DNA of 64,000 nucleotides from Bacillus sp. 2B10. GTDB taxonomy: Bacteria; Pseudomonadota; Alphaproteobacteria; Sphingomonadales; Sphingomonadaceae. The notes below the pieces were generated by a model, which worked only from the letters and a program-made list of their open reading frames with translations, searched no databases and was not told the DNA's origin. The position numbers and the translations under genes were made by a program. Numbering within the stretch: position 1 is the first letter of the stretch; every line of letters starts with the position of its first letter. Location: assembly GCA_003946805.1 (NCBI GenBank), contig RPSH01000005.1:1-64000 (forward strand). Reading direction: 5' to 3'. Below, piece after piece: positions 26,799-38,754 of this stretch.

Positions 26799-28569
26799 CC
26801 TGCCGGGCGGGGCGGTCGATGCGGATCGTTGCCCCGTCGAGCCGCAGCTCGAACCCCGGACAATCGGGTGCTTCCCAATGTCCGGGCGTCATCGCCTGGC
26901 CATCCAGCGTCAGCCATGTCGCCCGATCGGGAATGGCGGGGTCGAACACCGCCGGCCGCGCGCGCCGCCACGCCGCCAGCTCCGCGACATGCTCCTCCAG
27001 CGCGACGTCGCGCGCGGTCCAGTCGACCCGGCCGATCGCATTGTCCTGCGCATAGGCGTTGTTGTTGCCGCGCTGGCTGCGGCCGAATTCGTCGCCGGCG
27101 GTCAGCTGGATATGGCCGCGCGTCGCGAACAGCGTCGCCAGCAGCGCGCGCAGGTCGGCGTCGCGCGCGGTGACGATGGCGGGATCGTCGCTCGGCCCCT
27201 CCACACCGTGGTTCCACGACAGGTTGTCGCCATGCCCGTCGCGATTGTCCTCGCCATTGGCGTGGTTGTGGCGATCGACGTGCGACACGAGGTCGGCGAG
27301 GGTGAAGCCGTCATGCGCGGCAAGGAAGCCGACGCTGCGGGTCGGCGATCCGAAGATGTCGCCCGACCCCATCAGCCGCGTCGCCAACGTGGCCGCACCG
27401 CCGTCGCCGCGCCAGAAGCGGCGGACATCGTCGCGATACCGGTCGTTCCATTCCAGCCAGTCGGCCGGGAAATTGCCGAGCTGATAGCCGCCGGGGCCGA
27501 TATCCCACGGCTCGGCGATCATCACCCGGTCGGCCAGCAACGGATCGCCGGCGATCGCGGCGAAGATCGGGGCATCGCGCGCGAACCCCGGCGACCGGGC
27601 GATGACGGGGGCCAGGTCGAAGCGGAAACCGTCGACGCCCAGCGCGGCGAAGTGGCGCAGCGATGCGAGGATCAGGTCGCGGACCCCCGCGTCACCGGCG
27701 TCCAGCGTGTTGCCGGTGCCGGTGTCGTTGATGAGGCTGCCGTCGGGCGCATGGGCATGGCTGCGATTGTCCAGCCCGCGCAGCGACAGGATCGGGCCGT
27801 CGCGGTCGCCCTCGCCCGTGTGGTTGAACACCAGGTCGAGGATGACGCCGATCCCCGCCGCATGCAGCGTCGCGATCGTCTCGCGCAACTCGTCGATCCC
27901 TCCGGGCGCGAGGCCGGGGTCGATCGCCATCGGCACCACCGGGTTGTAGCCCCAGGCGTTGCTCAGCCCGAGCGGAGGCAGATGGCGTTCGTCGATCCAC
28001 GCGACGATCGGCATCAGTTCGACCGCACCGACGCCGATCTTGGTCAGATGCGCGACGACCGACGGATGCGCCAGCGCGGCGATCGTGCCGCGCTGCGCCT
28101 CTGGCACGTCGGGGTGCAGCATGGTGAAGCCGCGCACGTTGAGTTCGTAGATCGGCCGCGCCGGGTCGATGCGCGGCGCTTCGGCCGGGACCGGCCGCAT
28201 CGGGCCGGGCACGATCGCGCGCGGCACGATCGCGCGCGGCACGATCGCAGCGGTATCGGCGCCGTAGTGCGACAATATCGGATCGTAGCGAAAGCGCCGG
28301 TCGAGTTCGACGGCATAGGGATCGACCAGCAGCTTGGCCGGATCGAACCAGCGGCCCTCGTCCGGTGCCCAGTCGCCCTCGGCCCGATAGCCGTAACGCT
28401 GCCCCGGCCCTGCGCCCGGCACCTCGACCACGAACCAGTCGCCCGCGCGCCGCATCGCGACGCGGCGTTCGTCCGCGCCGTCGAACAGGCACAGCCACAC
28501 CGCCGCCGCATCGCGCGCGCGGACGGCGAAGCGGGTCCCGCCGGGACAGGCACTGGCGCCCGGCGTCAT
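26785..28569 (-). CDS. glgX: Glycogen debranching enzyme GlgX
   Basis: The 594-residue enzyme hydrolyses alpha-1,6 branches of phosphorylase-trimmed glycogen. It has an N-terminal CBM48-like domain (GTRFAVRARDAAAVWLCLFDG) and a GH13 isoamylase-type barrel with GVDGFRFDLAPVIARSPGF (nucleophile), VMIAEPWDIGPGGYQ (acid) and FLAAHDGFTLADLVS. The ATG at 28569 overlaps the glgA stop (ATGA). Oddly, residues near 110-130 contain a pentapeptide RAIVP repeated three times, from a 15-bp tandem repeat at 28208-28248. It ends glg transcription, with a 14-bp overlap with the convergent transporter gene. It is somewhat shorter than E. coli GlgX. Confidence 0.92.
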   Translation of the reverse strand: MTPGASACPGGTRFAVRARDAAAVWLCLFDGADERRVAMRRAGDWFVVEVPGAGPGQRYGYRAEGDWAPDEGRWFDPAKLLVDPYAVELDRRFRYDPILSHYGADTAAIVPRAIVPRAIVPGPMRPVPAEAPRIDPARPIYELNVRGFTMLHPDVPEAQRGTIAALAHPSVVAHLTKIGVGAVELMPIVAWIDERHLPPLGLSNAWGYNPVVPMAIDPGLAPGGIDELRETIATLHAAGIGVILDLVFNHTGEGDRDGPILSLRGLDNRSHAHAPDGSLINDTGTGNTLDAGDAGVRDLILASLRHFAALGVDGFRFDLAPVIARSPGFARDAPIFAAIAGDPLLADRVMIAEPWDIGPGGYQLGNFPADWLEWNDRYRDDVRRFWRGDGGAATLATRLMGSGDIFGSPTRSVGFLAAHDGFTLADLVSHVDRHNHANGEDNRDGHGDNLSWNHGVEGPSDDPAIVTARDADLRALLATLFATRGHIQLTAGDEFGRSQRGNNNAYAQDNAIGRVDWTARDVALEEHVAELAAWRRARPAVFDPAIPDRATWLTLDGQAMTPGHWEAPDCPGFELRLDGATIRIDRPARQVTPG

Positions 28570-29981
28570 GCGGCGATCAGGCCGCGATACAATTCGGCAT
28601 AGCGCGCGCCGCTGCGCTTCCACGAAAAGTCGGCGCGCATCCCCTGTTTCTGCATCGTCGCCCAGCAGTCGGGCCGGGCATGGAGCGCCATCGTCCGGTG
28701 CAGCGCATGGAGCAGCCCGTCGGGCGTGACCGCGGCGAACTGCACCCCGGTCGCGACCCCCGCCGCCACCGCGGCCTCGTTCGCGTCGATCACCGTATCG
28801 GCCAGCCCACCGGTCCGCGCGACGACGGGCACGCAGCCATAGGCGAGGCCGTAGAGCTGCGTCAGTCCGCACGGTTCGAAGCGCGACGGGATCAGGATCG
28901 CATCGCCGCCGCCCTGCAACAGGTGCGACAGCGCCTCGTCATAGCCGATCCGCACGCCGATCCGCCCGGCATGGCGGGTCCGCGCCGCGACGAATGCCTG
29001 TTCGAGCGCCGCGTCGCCCGATCCGAGCAGCGCCAGCCGCCCGCCCATCGCCACCAGCGCGTCGAGGCTGTCGGCCAGTACGTCCATGCCCTTCTGCCAT
29101 GTCAGCCGGCTGACGACGATGAAGATCGGGCCGTCGCCCGGATCAAGGTCGAACGCCGCTTCCACCGCGCGCTTGTTGGTGCGGCGGCGCGGCAGGGTGC
29201 GCCCGGTGTAGCGCGCCGGGAGCGCCGCGTCGGTCTCCGGCGACCAGACCGCCGGATCGATGCCGTTGACGATTCCGCTCACCCGGTCGCGGCGCGCCTC
29301 GATCAACCCTTCCAGCCCCATACCGAACTCGCCGCGGCGGATCTCCTCGGCATAGCTGGGCGACACGGTGGTGATGGCGGAGGCGGACGCGAGTCCCGCC
29401 TTCAGCAGGCCGACGCCGCCATAATATTCGACGCCGTCGAGCGCGAACGCCGCTTCCGGCAGCGCCAGCCCGGCGAACACGCTCGCGTCGTAGCAGCCCT
29501 GGAACGCGATGTTGTGGATCGTCAGCACGCTCGGCACGCTGGCCGCGTCATAGCGGAGATAGGCGGGCGCCATCGCCCCCTGCCAGTCATGCGCGTGGAG
29601 CAGGTCGAAGCCGGGGGCAAGGTCGGCGGCGGCGCGGCCGAGCGCGGCGAAGCGCCGCCAGTTGTCCGCCCAGTCGCGGCCGGTCGCGTCGGCATAGGGG
29701 CCGCCGTCGCGCGCGAACAGCTCGGGCGCATCCAGCACCAGCAGCGGATGGCCGTCGATCGTGCCACGGAGCAACCGCGCCGGCGTGCCGAGCAGGGCAT
29801 CCCAGCGGCGGACGGGCTTGGCCTTGCCGAGATGCTTCACGACCGATGGATAGCCGGGCAGCAGCGTCGTCGTTTCGACCCCGTGCGGCGCCAGTGCGGC
29901 GGGCAGCGCCCCGACGACATCGGCCAGCCCGCCGGTCTTCACCAGCGGATAGGCTTCCGACGCGACCGACAGCACGCGCAT
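28566..29981 (-). CDS. glgA: Glycogen synthase
   Basis: GlgA transfers glucose from ADP-glucose to the growing alpha-1,4-glucan. The 471-residue GT5 enzyme begins MRVLSVASEAYPLVKTGGLADV, where KTGGL is the ADP-glucose-binding motif. It also has HAHDWQGAMAPAYLR, FIVVSRLTWQKGMDVLA and IPSRFEPCGLTQLYGLAYG of the second Rossmann domain. The start ATG is 5 nt after GGAGG, which lies in a hairpin (29987-30005). It follows glgC and overlaps glgX by 4 bp, inside the operon glgP-B-C-A-X. Confidence 0.95.
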   Translation of the reverse strand: MRVLSVASEAYPLVKTGGLADVVGALPAALAPHGVETTTLLPGYPSVVKHLGKAKPVRRWDALLGTPARLLRGTIDGHPLLVLDAPELFARDGGPYADATGRDWADNWRRFAALGRAAADLAPGFDLLHAHDWQGAMAPAYLRYDAASVPSVLTIHNIAFQGCYDASVFAGLALPEAAFALDGVEYYGGVGLLKAGLASASAITTVSPSYAEEIRRGEFGMGLEGLIEARRDRVSGIVNGIDPAVWSPETDAALPARYTGRTLPRRRTNKRAVEAAFDLDPGDGPIFIVVSRLTWQKGMDVLADSLDALVAMGGRLALLGSGDAALEQAFVAARTRHAGRIGVRIGYDEALSHLLQGGGDAILIPSRFEPCGLTQLYGLAYGCVPVVARTGGLADTVIDANEAAVAAGVATGVQFAAVTPDGLLHALHRTMALHARPDCWATMQKQGMRADFSWKRSGARYAELYRGLIAA

Positions 29982-29986
29982 CACAT

Positions 29987-30005
29987 CCTCCCCGGCACGG
30001 GGAGG
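29987..30005 (-). promoter_or_regulatory. SD-containing hairpin in front of glgA
   Basis: On the minus strand CCTCCCC and GGGGAGG pair around a five-base loop, and the second arm is the glgA Shine-Dalgarno. The identical stem (7 bp) and the following ATGT occur before the transporter ATG at 25296. This resembles a translational control element or a fragment of repeat family D. Function is inferred. Confidence 0.6.
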
Positions 30006-30022
30006 GTTTGCGTGCGTCGGCA

Positions 30023-31282
30023 TCAAACCTCCAGCCGGTCGATCATCGGTTGCGTAATCAGGCAGATGCCGCGCTCGGTCCGCCGGAAACGATGGCCGTC
30101 GATCACCGGGTCCTCGCCGATCACCAGCCCGTCGGGGATCGTCACGCCGGCATCGACCACGCACTTCGTCAGGCGCGCACCGCGGCCGATGCGTGTCATC
30201 GGCAGGATCACCGATTCGTCGATCTGGGAATAGCTGTGCGCGCGGACCCCGGTGCTCAGCAGGCTGCGATGCACGCTCGACCCCGACACGATGCAGTCGC
30301 CCGCGATCAGGCTGGACACCGCACAGCCGCGACGTCCGTCGGCGTCGTGGACGAACTTGGCCGGCGGCGTGATCTCCGAATAGGTCCAGAGCGGCCAGCT
30401 GCGGTCGTACAGGTCCAGCTGCGGCACGACATCGGTCAGGTCGATATTCGCTTCCCAATAGGCGTCGATCGTGCCCACGTCGCGCCAATAGGCACCGGGT
30501 TCGTCGGCGGAACGCACGCACGATGCCGAGAAACGGTGCGCCTGCGCATGGCCGTGCGCGACCAGCCACGGGATCAGGTCCTTGCCGAAATCGCGGCTCG
30601 AATCCTTCGTGTCGGCATCGCGGCGCAGCTGGTCGAACAGCAACGCGGTGCGAAAGACATAGATGCCGAGGCTCGCCAGCGCGACGTCGGGCTGGCCGGG
30701 GATCGCCGGCGGGTCCTTCGGCTTCTCGACGAAATCGATGATCCGGTCGTTGTCGTCGACATGCATCACGCCGAAGCCGACCGCCTCCATCCGCGGCACT
30801 TCCATGCACGCCACCGTCACGTCGGCGCCGGTGTCGACATGCTGCTGGAGCATCAGCTCATAGTCCATCTTGTAGATATGGTCGCCTGCAAGGATGACCA
30901 TATATTCGGGACCGTAGCTCTGGATGATGTCGATATTCTGGAACACCGCGTCGGCGGTGCCTTCATACCACTGGAACTCGCTGATCCGCTGGCTGGCGGG
31001 CAGGATGTCGAAGCTCTCGTTGCGTTCGGGACGCAGGAAGTTCCAGCCGCGTTGCAGGTGGCGGATCAGGCTGTGCGCCTTGTACTGCGTCGCCACGCCG
31101 ATGCGGCGGATGCCCGAATTGATCGCGTTCGACAGCGCGAAATCGATGATCCGGCTCTTGCCGCCGAAATAGACCGCCGGCTTGGCGCGGGTGTCGGTCA
31201 TCTCGAACAACCGGCTGCCGCGCCCGCCCGCCAGCACATACGCCATGGCGTCGCGCGCCAAAGGTTGTCCCCGCCGTTCCAT
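30023..31282 (-). CDS. glgC: Glucose-1-phosphate adenylyltransferase
   Basis: GlgC makes ADP-glucose from ATP and glucose-1-phosphate, the committed step of glycogen synthesis. The 419-residue protein shows the nucleotide-binding [20 protein letters not shown] (residues 14-33), [43 protein letters not shown] (catalytic Asp), FVEKPKDPP and a C-terminal left-handed beta-helix with hexapeptide repeats. It is 15 nt downstream of glgB. Allosteric control by glycolytic intermediates is usual in the family. Confidence 0.96.
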   Translation of the reverse strand: MERRGQPLARDAMAYVLAGGRGSRLFEMTDTRAKPAVYFGGKSRIIDFALSNAINSGIRRIGVATQYKAHSLIRHLQRGWNFLRPERNESFDILPASQRISEFQWYEGTADAVFQNIDIIQSYGPEYMVILAGDHIYKMDYELMLQQHVDTGADVTVACMEVPRMEAVGFGVMHVDDNDRIIDFVEKPKDPPAIPGQPDVALASLGIYVFRTALLFDQLRRDADTKDSSRDFGKDLIPWLVAHGHAQAHRFSASCVRSADEPGAYWRDVGTIDAYWEANIDLTDVVPQLDLYDRSWPLWTYSEITPPAKFVHDADGRRGCAVSSLIAGDCIVSGSSVHRSLLSTGVRAHSYSQIDESVILPMTRIGRGARLTKCVVDAGVTIPDGLVIGEDPVIDGHRFRRTERGICLITQPMIDRLEV

Positions 31283-31297
31283 CCGTCTCTCCCTGTC

Positions 31298-33444
31298 TTA
31301 TTCTTCTGGTTCGAACCACAATGTCGCCAGCGGCGGCAGGGTCAGCAGGACCGCGCCGTCCACGCTTTCGACAACGCCCATATTGCCCATTCCGCTGCCG
31401 CCATAATCGGCCGCATCGCTGTTCAGTATCTCGCGCCAGCGCCCGCCCTGCGACACCGGCACCCGGTATCCCTCGCGCGCGACCGGGGTCAGATTGCTGA
31501 CGACCAGTACCGGTGCCTCGCCCGGTGCGCGGCGTTCCCATGCGAACACCGAATTGGCCGCATCGTCGACGATCGCCCAGTGGAACCCGTCGCCCTCGCA
31601 GTCGCGTGCGTGCAGCGCGGGCGTGTCGCGGTACAGCCGGTTCAGGTCGCGGACCAGCGACGCGACGCCGCGATGCGCCGGGGCGTCCATCAATTCCCAG
31701 TCGAGCGCGCGTTCCTCCGACCATTCGCGGCGCTGGGCGAACTCCTGTCCCATGAACAGCAGCTTCTTGCCCGGATAGCCCCACATCAGCGCGTAATAGG
31801 CGCGCAGATTGGCGAATTTCTGCCAATCGTCGCCCGCCATCTTGGTCAGCAGCGATCCCTTGCCATGCACCACCTCGTCATGGCTCAGCGGCAGGACGAA
31901 ATTCTCGCTGAAGGCATAGGTCAGGCCAAAGGTGATCTCGTCATGGTGATGCACCCGATGCACCGGCTCGCGCGCCATGTAGGCGAGCGTGTCGTGCATG
32001 AAGCCCATGTTCCATTTGAACCCGAAGCCCAGCCCCCCTTCGTGCGCGGGCTTCGATACGCCGGGCCACGACGTCGATTCCTCGGCGATGGTGAAGAATC
32101 CGGGATGTTCGCGGTACACCGCGCGGTTGGTGTCGCGCAGGAACGCGACCGCTTCCCAGTTCTCGCGCCCGCCATCGGCGTTCGGAATCCATTCGCCGGC
32201 TTTCCGCGAATAGTCGCGGTACAGCATCGACGCGACCGCATCGACCCGCAGCCCGTCGACATGATAGCGCTCGGCCCAGAACAGCGCGTTGTTGACCAGG
32301 AACTGCGACACCTCGCGCCGCCCGAAATTATAGATGGCCGTGTTCCAGTCGGGGTGGAAGCCCAGCCGGGGGTCGTCATGTTCGTACAGCGCGGTGCCGT
32401 CGAACCGCGCCAATCCGTGCGCATCGGTCGGGAAATGCGCCGGCACCCAGTCGAGCAGCACGCCGACCCCCGCCTTGTGCGCGCCGTCGACGAACCGCGC
32501 GAAACCGGTCGGATCGCCGAAGCGGGCGGACGGGGCATAGAGGCCGGTCGTCTGATACCCCCATGACGGGTCGTAGGGATGCTCGCTGATCGGCAGGAAC
32601 TCGATATGGGTGAACCCCATGTCGATGACGTATGGGATCAGCCGGTCGGCCAGACGGTCCCATGGCAGGAACCAGCCATCGGCATCGCGCTGCCAGCTGC
32701 CGGCATGGACTTCGTAGATCGAGATCGGCACGCGACGCGGGTCGACCGACGCCCAATGCTCGCGGTGCGCCGCGTCGCGCCAGTCATGGTCGAGCGGTGC
32801 CGCGGTGCGCGACGCGGTGGCGGGGCGCAGCTCGCTTTCGAACGCGAACGGATCGGCCTTGTGCGGCAGGCGCTGTCCGTCCGGACCGATGATCGCGAAC
32901 TTGTACGCCTGTCCCGGTCCCACGTCGGGCAGGAAGATTTCCCACACGCCGACATCGCCCCGCCGCCGCATCGGATGGCGCTTCGCATCCCACAAATTCC
33001 AGTCGCCGACGACGCTGACGACCTGCGCATTGGGCGCCCACACCGCGAAGTGCATTCCCTCGGCACCCTCGTGCCGGATCGGATGCGCGCCCAGCTTGTC
33101 GTGGAGGCGCAGATGCGTGCCCTCGGCCAGCAGGAAGTCGTCGGTGGGGCCCAGCACCGGGCCGAAGGAATAGGGGTCCTTGACCCACCATTCGCCCCCG
33201 CCGCCGCGGGCATAATACCATAGCGGCTGGGGCGGGGCGGCGATCGTCCCCTCGACGATGCCCTCGCCGACCGGGCGCAGCTCGCCCAGCACCTTGCCCG
33301 ACAGGTCGTGGGCCAGCACCTTCTGCGCGCCGGGCAGCCATGCCCGGACGAAGGTGCCCCCCGGACCGGCATGGGGGCCGAGCAGCGAGAACGGATCGGC
33401 GTGACGCCCCGCGAGCAGTGCCGCGATGGCGTCGCCGCCGGGGC

Positions 33445-33448
<4 letters not shown>
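31298..33448 (-). CDS. glgB: 1,4-alpha-glucan branching enzyme
   Basis: GlgB creates alpha-1,6 branches in glycogen. The 716-residue enzyme has two N-terminal beta domains (DPFSLLGPHAGPGGTFVRAW, then CBM48 with MHFAVWAPNAQVVSVVGDWN) and a GH13 barrel with DGLRVDAVASMLYRDYSRK (nucleophile Asp), FTIAEESTSWPGVS (acid Glu) and LPLSHDEVVHGKGSL. The start is GTG 33448, overlapping the glgP stop (GTGA). This removes a large spurious N-terminal extension of the open frame. Confidence 0.95.
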
Positions 33449-35871
<2,423 letters not shown>

Positions 35872-35924
35872 GCAGGTTCCTCAATGGGATCGCGCACGAC
35901 AGTATCGATTGTCGAACGCATGTC

Positions 35925-35944
35925 ACGCGCAATACGTATGCGTG
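35925..35944. promoter_or_regulatory. Operator-like sequence upstream of the glg operon
   Basis: AATACGTATGC (35931-35941) is identical to the centre of the site at 15068-15079 and is flanked by the inverted pair CACGC and GCGTG. It lies about 55-75 bp upstream of the glgP start. Binding by the LacI-family protein at 13967-14989 is inferred from the shared sequence. Confidence 0.6.
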
Positions 35945-35992
35945 AACCGCGTCGTTCCGGTGACGTCGTAAAAGGATTGCGGTGTGTCGCCG

Positions 35993-37069
35993 TTACAATC
36001 CGTGCCGCCTTGCCCAATCGAGGAACAGCCCGGTCCATGGCGCCGGCTTGCCGTCCAGCGTGACGCCGAAGCCGTGGCCGCCGATCTCGGGCAGATAGGC
36101 CTCGGCCGGCACCTTCGCCCGGCGCAGCGCCGCAAGCAGCGCGAGGCCGTTGTCGACGCTGACCACCCGGTCGTCGATCGCATGGGCGATGAAGGTCGGC
36201 GGGCTGGCGGCGCCGATGCGCGCGTCGGTGCGATAGCGGGCGGCGCGATCGGGCGCGGGGTCGCGGCCGAGCAACTGTTCCTGCGATCCCCGGTGCGTGC
36301 CCGCCACGCCCATCAGCGCGACCGGATAGAGCAGGGCGGCGGCGCGCACGCCAAGCGGCTGGGCATCGGCGGCGTCGACCGCGCGATAGGTCTCGTCCTG
36401 CCGATAGGCGAGCATCGCCGCGAGGTGTCCGCCGGCCGAAAAGCCCATTACGCCGATACGGTCGGTGGCGACGCCGTTGGCCTTCGCCTCCGCCTTTATC
36501 AGCCGCAGCGCGCGCTGTGCGTCCTGTAGCGGGGCGTCGGGACCGGCGGCCCACGGATCGCCCGGCAGGCGATATTTCAGCAGATAGGCGTGGTATCCGC
36601 GATCGGCGAAGAATTGCAGCAGCGCCCGCCCGCCGTTGCCGACCGCGACGCGCAGATAGCCGCCGCCGGGGATCAGCAGGATCGCCGCGCCGTTGGGTCT
36701 GGCCGGCGCGATATGCGCGATGGTCGGCGTCCGGACATGGAGGAAGGCGGTGTCGTCCCTGGGGCCGGTCGGCGAACGCGGAATTTCCTGTTCGGGGGCG
36801 GTGACCTTCTCGCCCCCGGGCGCGGCGCCGGGCCAGATCGGGCGGAAGGAGAGGGGGACCGAGCCGGGCTGTGCGAAGGCGGGGAGGGCGGTGGCGATGC
36901 CGAGCGCCGCCGTCATGCCGAGCAGGGTGCGGCGGGCCAGTGGACCCGTTCCCGCCCAACCGTATCCCCGCGCAGGCGGGGATCCAGGGCAGGGGGCGCT
37001 GCCGTCCGGTCTGCCGGGCTCTGGATCCCCGCCTGCGCGGGGATACGGATTGTCGTCGTTCACCGACAT
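35993..37069 (-). CDS. Exported alpha/beta-hydrolase (acetyl-xylan/pectin esterase-like)
   Basis: The product is an alpha/beta-hydrolase of the BD-FAE/esterase type with oxyanion-hole motif ILLIPGGGYLR, nucleophile elbow GVMGFSAGGHLAA (Ser), an Asp in HAIDDRVV and His in EIGGHGFG. It probably deacetylates plant polysaccharide fragments in the periplasm. A twin-arginine-like signal (RRTLLGMTAALGIATALPAFA) begins only around residue 46. The first 40 residues after ATG 37069 are the translation of a palindromic repeat (36960-37048). No better start is seen between repeat and signal. The ATG overlaps the end of the upstream acetylesterase gene. The product would be 358 residues if translated from 37069. 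Confidence 0.8.
   Translation of the reverse strand: MSVNDDNPYPRAGGDPEPGRPDGSAPCPGSPPARGYGWAGTGPLARRTLLGMTAALGIATALPAFAQPGSVPLSFRPIWPGAAPGGEKVTAPEQEIPRSPTGPRDDTAFLHVRTPTIAHIAPARPNGAAILLIPGGGYLRVAVGNGGRALLQFFADRGYHAYLLKYRLPGDPWAAGPDAPLQDAQRALRLIKAEAKANGVATDRIGVMGFSAGGHLAAMLAYRQDETYRAVDAADAQPLGVRAAALLYPVALMGVAGTHRGSQEQLLGRDPAPDRAARYRTDARIGAASPPTFIAHAIDDRVVSVDNGLALLAALRRAKVPAEAYLPEIGGHGFGVTLDGKPAPWTGLFLDWARRHGL
36960..37048. repeat. Palindromic repeat inside the apparent 5' coding end of the esterase gene
   Basis: The 28-bp arms at 36960-36987 and 37021-37048 are perfect reverse complements, with the centre of each arm CCCCGCGCAGGCGGGG. It is in frame with the esterase and would encode a Pro/Gly/Arg-rich leader (NPYPRAGGDPEP...). 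Confidence 0.88.
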
Positions 37070-37836
37070 GCCGTACTACCCAGCGGTGCCGTCCGCGTCA
37101 GGTCGGGCCGCACCTTCGCCACCTTCGTCGCGACCGGCAGGCCGGTGCGGGCGAGGTCGGCGGCGATCAGTTCGGCCACGCCGCGCGCGCCCAGTTCGCT
37201 GAAATGGGTGTCGTCGGCAATGCCGTCCCTGAACCCCGGCCAGCGGCCCGTGGGATAGTACAGGAACAGCGCCCTCGACGGCTCGACCCCCGCCGCATCG
37301 ACCCACGCACGCGACGACGCCTCGAGGTCAATCAACTGCGTGCCCGTCGTCGCGGCGATATCGCGCACCACCGCCGACCATGCGGCGAAGTCGGCCTTGG
37401 TCTTGCCATCCGCCCCGAACGAGCGACGGGCGACCGGCGTGATGAGGATCGGCGTCGCGCCATGCCCCTTGGTCTCCCACACCATCCGGAGCAGGTTGTC
37501 GCGGTAGAGCGTGGCGGCCGGCGCATAGCGTTCGGGCTTGTTCTGGCTGGCGTCGTTGTGACCGAACTGGATCAGCACGACATCGCCAGGCTTGATGTCG
37601 GCCATGATCCGGTCCCATCGCCCCTCGGCGATGAAGCTCTTGGTCGATCGCCCGCCCATCGCGCGGTTCTCGACCTTCACGTCGCCGGTCAGGCCGCAGG
37701 GCAGCATCTGCCCCCAGCCGGTCTGGGGATAGCGATCCTGCTTGTAAGTCTGCGCGGTGGAATCGCCGGCGATGAAGATGGTTTCGGCCACGGCAGGCGC
37801 TGCAGCAGCCGTCAGCATCAAACCGGCCGTCATCAT
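37060..37836 (-). CDS. Rhamnogalacturonan acetylesterase-like SGNH hydrolase
   Basis: The 258-residue exported esterase has a signal peptide (about residues 1-19, APAVAE) and SGNH blocks: IAGDSTAQT (nucleophile Ser), GGRSTKSF (Gly), QFGHND (Asn) and DDTHFSELG (Asp and His). This block order and the spacing fit rhamnogalacturonan acetylesterases (CE12). It removes acetyl groups from pectin so that lyases can work, consistent with the neighbouring rhamnose and oligogalacturonate genes. ATG 37836 is used; the next codon is also ATG. Its end overlaps the following esterase start by 10 bp. Confidence 0.87.
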   Translation of the reverse strand: MMTAGLMLTAAAAPAVAETIFIAGDSTAQTYKQDRYPQTGWGQMLPCGLTGDVKVENRAMGGRSTKSFIAEGRWDRIMADIKPGDVVLIQFGHNDASQNKPERYAPAATLYRDNLLRMVWETKGHGATPILITPVARRSFGADGKTKADFAAWSAVVRDIAATTGTQLIDLEASSRAWVDAAGVEPSRALFLYYPTGRWPGFRDGIADDTHFSELGARGVAELIAADLARTGLPVATKVAKVRPDLTRTAPLGSTACR

Positions 37837-37861
37837 GCGAACAGCGCCGCGCCACACCCCG

Positions 37862-37954
37862 CCGTACACCGGCGAAGGCCAGGGTCCAGTCGGCAAGGCA
37901 ATCGAAGGGCGAGCTACGTTCCCCAACTGGACCCCGGCCTGCGCCGGGGTACGG
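37862..37954. repeat. Intergenic palindromic repeat, family A (copy 2)
   Basis: The 32-bp arms 37862-37893 and 37923-37954 are near reverse complements and match the arms of 3438-3531. It lies between the rhamnose dehydrogenase and acetylesterase genes, which are read through on the minus strand. Confidence 0.85.
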
Positions 37955-37976
37955 GTCAGGGCGGAGGACACGCCCG

Positions 37977-38741
37977 TCACTGGAGGTTCACGAACATGCC
38001 GCCATCGACCAGCAGCGCCGCGCCGGTGACATAGGCCGCCATGTCGGAGGCGAGGAAGACGATCGGCCCGACCATGTCCTCCGGCTGCCCCAGCCGGCCA
38101 AGCGGCACGCGGCTTTCCATATATTTTCGCTTCCCCTCGTCGGCGAGGTCGTCCTTGTTGATCTCGGTCAGGATCGTGCCCGGCAGCACCGAATTGCAGC
38201 GGATGCCGTGCCTGCCCAGCGCGATCGCGGTCGACTGCATCAGCGAATGCACGCCCGCCTTGGTCGGGGTGTAGTGCGTCTGATATTCGCCGCCGACCAG
38301 CGCCGAGATCGACGATACCGCGACGATCGCGCCGCCATCGCCCTGCTCGACCATCTGCTTCGCTGCCGCCTGACACATGTAATAGGCGCCGTGCAGGTTG
38401 ACGCGCAGCGTGCGCTCCAGCGTCACGGCCGGCATGTCGAGGAAGCTGTGGAACGGGCAGATGCCGGCGTTCGACACCATCACGTCGATCCGGCCGAACC
38501 CGGCCACCGCCTTCGCGACGAAGTCGGTCGCGGTCGCGGCTTCGGCGACGTCGCCCTTGATCGCGAGGCCGCGCTGGCCGGTCGCCTCGATCGCGGCGAT
38601 ACAGGCATCGGCATCGGCATCGCGGCTGTGATAGTTGATGACGACGTTCGCGCCATGCTGCGCCGCGCCGATCGCCGCCGCGCGGCCGATGCCCGTCGAT
38701 GCGCCGGTCACCAGCACCGTCTTGCCTGCCAATAGCTTCAT
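37977..38741 (-). CDS. L-rhamnose 1-dehydrogenase (SDR, LRA1-type)
   Basis: This 254-residue short-chain dehydrogenase should oxidise L-rhamnose to L-rhamnono-lactone, the first step of the non-phosphorylating pathway. It has TGASTGIG for cofactor, NAGICPFHSFLDMP, SSISALVGG with the catalytic Ser, YTPTK with Tyr and Lys, and the end GGMFVNLQ. These stretches agree with the Sphingomonas rhamnose dehydrogenase as I remember it. It is 13 nt after the IclR gene and in the same transcript. The remaining pathway genes are divergent at 39797-43660. Confidence 0.88.
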   Translation of the reverse strand: MKLLAGKTVLVTGASTGIGRAAAIGAAQHGANVVINYHSRDADADACIAAIEATGQRGLAIKGDVAEAATATDFVAKAVAGFGRIDVMVSNAGICPFHSFLDMPAVTLERTLRVNLHGAYYMCQAAAKQMVEQGDGGAIVAVSSISALVGGEYQTHYTPTKAGVHSLMQSTAIALGRHGIRCNSVLPGTILTEINKDDLADEGKRKYMESRVPLGRLGQPEDMVGPIVFLASDMAAYVTGAALLVDGGMFVNLQ

Positions 38742-38754
38742 CGCGTTCCTCGTC

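Noticed and set aside
29846..32566. A 906-codon plus-strand open frame
   Set aside because: Antisense to glgA, glgC and glgB, which have clear family motifs. Composition is artefactual.
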